A DNA stretch of 64,000 nt, taken from contig NC_051102.1 of assembly GCF_901709675.1 (NCBI RefSeq), positions 10,115,412 through 10,179,411 on the forward strand, in the 5' to 3' direction. Under the pieces are notes generated by a model. That model did not search any database and had not been told where the DNA came from. It was given only the letters and a program-made list of their open reading frames with translations. Below, in pieces: positions 59,213-64,000 of this stretch (position 1 is the stretch's first letter; every line of letters starts with the position of its first letter). A program made the position numbers and the translations under genes. This DNA is from Syngnathus acus (Eukaryota; Chordata; Actinopteri; Syngnathiformes; Syngnathidae).

Positions 59213-61164
59213 ACACAAGTGGGATTGGTGACTCTTCACATCATCTTCATCATCTCTCTCAGCTCATCAGTGCGCCGCTAATATTAGCCATTCTACGGTC
59301 TCCTTTTATATTGCGGGTGACAACGTGTAACATTTGCAAGAACGGGTGACATTCCTTGGAGTAAACCCTTGGCGTTCTCCAGGCGTCGTCAACGACTTAA
59401 TTGGATGAGATGCGTGGCCTCTGTCGCTCGCCCTCCCTTGTCAAACGTATCACCTGGGCTCTGATTTTCGCTTGACGTCAAAGCGCCACATTAAAGCATC
59501 ATTGTTCCGTCGGTTGCGAGCTGGATGCTTGATACGCCGCTCATCTTCTACTCGTGACTTTGTAAAGTACTTCCCAAAGACAATAGCTGACAGAATTAAT
59601 CCCAGCTCTGCGGGTATCAGATGACAGAAGCAGTCAGCTTGTAGATGCCACGACATGCAAATGATGACACGTCAACATTGGCGTAGCGCTCGGTGACAAT
59701 CCTTCCTTATTTTACGGTTTTCTTGCGCTCTACTGCTTTTTTGCCACCGTTTTTGTTTTCTTTTGATACAAGCTGAAGCGTTGTGTGTGCCGAGGAATTG
59801 AACTACAACAACCTCACCTATGTTGACAAGGAAATGTGGCTAGACCCAGTGCAGGTGATACATTCTAAACGATCCAGTGTAAAAGCATACTTTTCCATTC
59901 CTGCCATATTTCCTACTCACCTATAATAACATAATTGAGATAAGTATGTTACATTTTTGTAAGAGCATGTCTTCTTTTCTCTGCCATGGGCAGAAAGGAG
60001 GCGCCTTTGTGTTAGCGATGATGAAAGATACCGGCCATTCAGAGAAGTGGAGGACAAAGTCATCGCAGTATTATTATTATGAGACTAAATATCCGTCCCA
60101 AACATTCCTCAAAAACAGATGAGATGAAAGAATGTAGAGTAAAATGATTGCCCTGCACCAAGTAGTTGTATGCAGTTGGAAATGAAAGCAACATTATTAC
60201 CTATCAGCAGCGAGGCAACAAGTCTATACATGACTAAATGAGAAAGACACGAGTGGAGCCTTTTGAAAGCCGTGTTGGTTGTAGAGTCCACCATGCTACT
60301 AATAGGCTGTCGCCCTCACTGTCTTTTGCAGGGCTTGAAAGATTTGACTCGAACCGTTTCTCACCATTTGCCATTGCCCCGAGGGCTCAACGTGTGGTCA
60401 GCAGTCTCGCACACCCACTTCCATAATTCAAACAGCCGAGTGCAGACTTGGGACTCGTTTGTCACACAAGAGCGAGAGAGATGCCACCCTTGCCCCACCG
60501 CCATCCGACCACACACCCTAACCCACTCCAACTTTGACCAGACAGCTCATCATCATCGGCCTCCGATGGGTAATGAACGTAAATGAGCTGACACCGCCGT
60601 CGAGATCTATAGGAAGTCCTGCTGAGCGCCCGGTTGGCGCATCCATTCCACTGAACCTGCTGCTTCGGCTTTTGCGCATTATATACATTACGGGAGCCAG
60701 TCTCGAGTAAAAACAAGTGAGACAAAGAGGCGGTCTTGTTTTTGACAAGATGTGCACTAAATCCCCCGGCCAACGCTCAATAATCAGTCGGGCTGACTTA
60801 ATCAGCAAAACAAGTACGGCATCACGCTCGATGGATGGAAAATTAGAGCACGGACGCTTTGTGATTGTGGCTTAAACTGTTGTGAGGAAAATAATAAATG
60901 AATAAACAAATAAAGTAAAACCACACACTCAGTGTAGCCATTATTCTTCTGCTCTCACTGGGATGGATTGTCGTGGAGGATGAATCATCGGCTTAATGCT
61001 TTTAGCACTGCATGTTGTGAGTCTATTGTGAGTGGATGGGCTATTTCATCTTGAAGCAAGGTCTTGCTTTTGTGTACTAGAAAAATATCGGGGAGTAACT
61101 GAGTACATGTAAGCTCGCTAGTTTACTGCTAATGCAATCGGCAATGATTTGTTTGTTTTTGGAG

Positions 61165-61260
61165 GGGCTTGAACGGATTAACGGCATCTCCGTTCATTTA
61201 AATGGAGGAAGATGATTTGACATTTGAGTGGTTTGAATTACTAGCACGGTCAAGGAATGA
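61165..61260 (+). repeat. Dispersed palindromic-type element, copy 3
   Basis: ATTAACGGCATCTCCGTTCA, TTTAAATGGAGGAAGATGAT and TTGAATTACTAGCACGGTCA match the element consensus. The short frame starting at 61202 lies within it and is not a gene. Confidence 0.55.
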
Positions 61261-63394
61261 TTCAGAGCTTCTGCGTAGATCATTTTTCTGTTTTGAACTT
61301 CTATTTAAATACTTTTGCCATCTAAGCTTTTCAAATCAGACCACAGGAAGAGGGGGGCATTGTATTAATAGACTCCTGCCATTGACGAGTCCCTAAGGAG
61401 AAGATCCTTTCTCACGTGTATCGATCGGCGCAAAGGTCCACGCTGATTTGCATCGACGATGGCAACAAGGCCCTAATAGAAGCAAGCGTGTTTTCCAAAC
61501 TGGACACATCAGGGACGCGTCACTTTATAGAAAGACTCGATGCTGAGAAGGTCAACGCTGACCGTTACAAGGAATGATGAAAGGTGCTATTGACTGGATC
61601 GATTGATCCGTCTGTCCATTCGCCTACCAAATTACCAGACCACTAATCTGACAATTTACCTATCCTATCAACCTACACAACAGTACAGCATAACGATATG
61701 ACTGTTCACCAATCTAACCATCTGTCCTTTGGTCCATACACGAACCTACGATGACTTCTTGTTCTGTCCATCGAACTATACTACTTCTTATGTGAAGGGC
61801 TACCACATTTTCAAATGATCAATATTACAACATTCCAAGAAAATCACAATGTCCCCCCCATCTCTGATAAACTACTACGTATGTTTTTAGAACAGGCCTG
61901 CAGGCTACCAATTAAGTCGCAGGGGGCTATTTACTGCCCACGGGCACCATGTTGGGCAACCCTGCAAGTGTACATATTATACTAATCGTCTTGTTACCTG
62001 TTTGTAATTATTTGTTGAAAGGCTGAATTTCAATGAACGTCCTATACAGATGTATCATGAAGATGAGCCAGTGTGTGTTGCAGCCGTGATTAGCGTGTTC
62101 CCTTAATGCGGGAACTGATTAGCAGACAGCAAAGCAATTCCGTGTGTGTGTGTGTGTGCGTGTGTGTACTGCAATCAGCAGGCGGGTCATTTAGGGCGCA
62201 CAAAACACTGTATAACGAACATTGTCAGCGGCGTGATCAAGCAACAAAACGCATACAATGAATAAAACAATAAAACGCACGTCAAACTCCGTGAAGAGAA
62301 AACATGCGACTACAAAAAAACAGGAGAGCTTCCACATCCTCCCGGCGAGCTATGAGGGCCAGTTTGAGCGCACGCCGCTCATGGGAGGGCCGCTGAGAAC
62401 TCGTTAGTGTCAAAGATGAAAAAGAAGCTCCCATCTCCCGCCAAATGTCATTGGATGGTTTACGCCAGAAACACTTCCAACTGCTTCTGTGTGATTACGC
62501 AAAATATTGCGTCGTAGCCTATCATGAGCTGAAAAGAAAAAAAGTGCAAGGAATCAGTAATGAATGCAAATCGAAGTCTGTCAAGGGTGCAACTGAGCTT
62601 GCATGCTTCCTGACAGCTTTCTTCACCTCACCTCCCCCCCAACCCGTGTTGGCGCATTTCACTATCATGCTGCCTGTGAAAAGACCAATACTGATTTTTC
62701 TTTCTACTAAAAAAAAAACAAGAAAAAAAAAAAAACAGCGAGGCTCTTACAAAATGATTGACAACATGGTTGTGAGTCTGCAATCTAATGGCAGCTCTGA
62801 CAGCGTTATCCTTTCTAGTTTTTTTGTATGCAGCAGCTTTTTTTAACGCGGGCTTCACAAATACAATCGGGCCAAATGTGAGCACTTTGCATTTTTTTGC
62901 AATCAAAGTCAGCTAAAACCCGATTGTAAAATGACAGATTATCCTAAAATACATTCCAGCGGCGTGGAGACTGTTTGAAGAGATTTTTCCTCGGACCAGA
63001 CCAAAAGCATTTTCCCTTTCTCGCTATCAAAGCCATTAAAGGCCTGGTTTTTGGATGTCCTTGGCTCAAATTCAAAAAACCATGCTGAGAACACAAGACT
63101 TGCCATGATGTCTCAAATATTTAATTAATCTACTATTCACCTAGCAGCGAAAGTCTTGGGAAGATGCAAAATTCTAATTAAAATTTAAAATACTTCAAAC
63201 ATATTTTCAACTAGTCTGCTAGCTTAATGCTGATGCTAACACATAATCGGAAGCATAGCATCTATAGCCTAAACCTTGAATCGACAGATATTTGAAGACA
63301 AACTGCACAACAACACATTTATTCAATTCAACATGAATTAAGTCATATATTCTTTATCGTCTGTTAGGGGCTAAGACAAACACAAATGTGTTTT

Positions 63395-63482
63395 GGGGGA
63401 AGGCTGGAACCCATTAATGACATTGCCATTCATTTCAATGGTAAAACATGATTTGAGTGTTGACTCAATCAAGGTACCGCTG
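63395..63482 (+). repeat. Dispersed palindromic-type element, copy 4
   Basis: CATTAATGACATTGCCATTC, ATTTCAATGGTAAAACATGA and TCAATCAAGGTACCGCTGTG match the same family. Confidence 0.6.
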
Positions 63483-64000
63483 TGACTGCAGTACTGGTTT
63501 ACTGTTACTTGTTATTTGTGGCAACGTTTTGCACTCATCACTGTGTGAGAAAGTTGCCCTAAAAGCCAAACTTTCTATTTTGCTGAGTTGCAAAGGTGAG
63601 GCAGGCTTGAGCAATGAGGCGCACACTCGGGCAGCGCACATTTGTTGACCGGCATCCGCTGCGAGGCACGTCTTCAGCAGCCCGTTAAACAAAAAGCGAG
63701 TTCCCGACGCGTGCGACGTGCTCTTGACATCTGCTGAGCATCCGTTTGAATGCACCTCTGCCTTCCGGCGTCAAGTTGGTCATCTCACGCATAAAAATTT
63801 TGAAAAAGCACCGAACGGCCCTGAGAAAGGGAGTCAACAGCTTGTGCATACCGCCGCATACACCAAGGTAAGGGTTCAACAGTGAATTCCTTTGGATTTT
63901 TGACGCTTTCAAAATGGTACCAAGGATTTAACGGTCAGGGTTAGAGTTCCAAACAAAGTTTCAAACATTGCTTAGTTGGCTAAACTGCATACAAAGTTTG

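Larger units (their letters stand above)
56981..64000. other. Region upstream of the candidate ralyl promoter
   Basis: Apart from the weak exon candidate near 59.1 kb, no gene is supported. It contains G runs at 57749-57763 and 58411-58435, a (TG)n near 62140-62167, a hAT-type relic near 61885-61970 (GCCCACGGGCACCATGTTGG) and two dispersed-element copies. The extreme right end (63937-63980) again shows CAGGGTTAGAGTTCCAAACA, like the myrip-intron satellite. Confidence 0.5.

Overview
The window is vertebrate nuclear DNA, most likely from a percomorph-type teleost fish. It carries intron-containing orthologues of vertebrate genes in a compact layout, hAT-type and tRNA-SINE-type repeats common in fish, and no bacterial operon signals. 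I rebuilt four conserved genes exon by exon from splice signals, reading phase and recalled protein families. All four lie on the minus strand. From right to left they are ralyl (RNA-binding protein), lrrcc1 (centrosomal leucine-rich/coiled-coil protein), e2f5 (E2F4/5-class transcription factor) and myrip (Rab27/myosin effector, Slac2-c). The RALYL-LRRCC1-E2F5 order and orientation match the human 8q21 block. MYRIP is on another chromosome in human, so its place next to e2f5 marks a fish rearrangement.

Layout. 1-1.8 kb holds repeat debris: a 26-bp-arm hairpin, a tRNA-derived SINE fragment and hAT-like subterminal repeats. 1.8-18.0 kb is myrip, with 14 coding exons placed and the last one unresolved. 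Its 9.1-kb intron between exons 10 and 11 is almost entirely a telomere-like (TTAGGG-related) satellite that switches strand twice, once at a non-autonomous hAT element. myrip exon 10 is a 2.4-kb, highly acidic, repeat-rich exon. 19.3-23.2 kb, on the plus strand, carries a small cluster of TATA-driven genes for short secreted cationic peptides sharing a C-x6-C ring with an Arg-Pro-Gly turn. I do not recognise this family; the architecture suggests host-defence or signalling peptides. 24.4-28.1 kb is e2f5, with a U12-type AT-AC intron and a tandemly duplicated 39-nt cassette exon. 28.5-35.0 kb is lrrcc1 (19 exons, 1,014 codons plus stop). 36.3-45.9 kb is the ralyl coding region. 46-64 kb is probably its 5' intronic and upstream DNA, with a candidate first exon and promoter near 56.8-57.0 kb and otherwise simple repeats and transposon fragments.

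The four conserved genes act in unrelated processes: organelle tethering, cell-cycle transcription, centrosome structure and RNA processing. The peptide cluster is the best candidate for an undescribed system. The e2f5 splicing features and the satellite structure are the next most informative.
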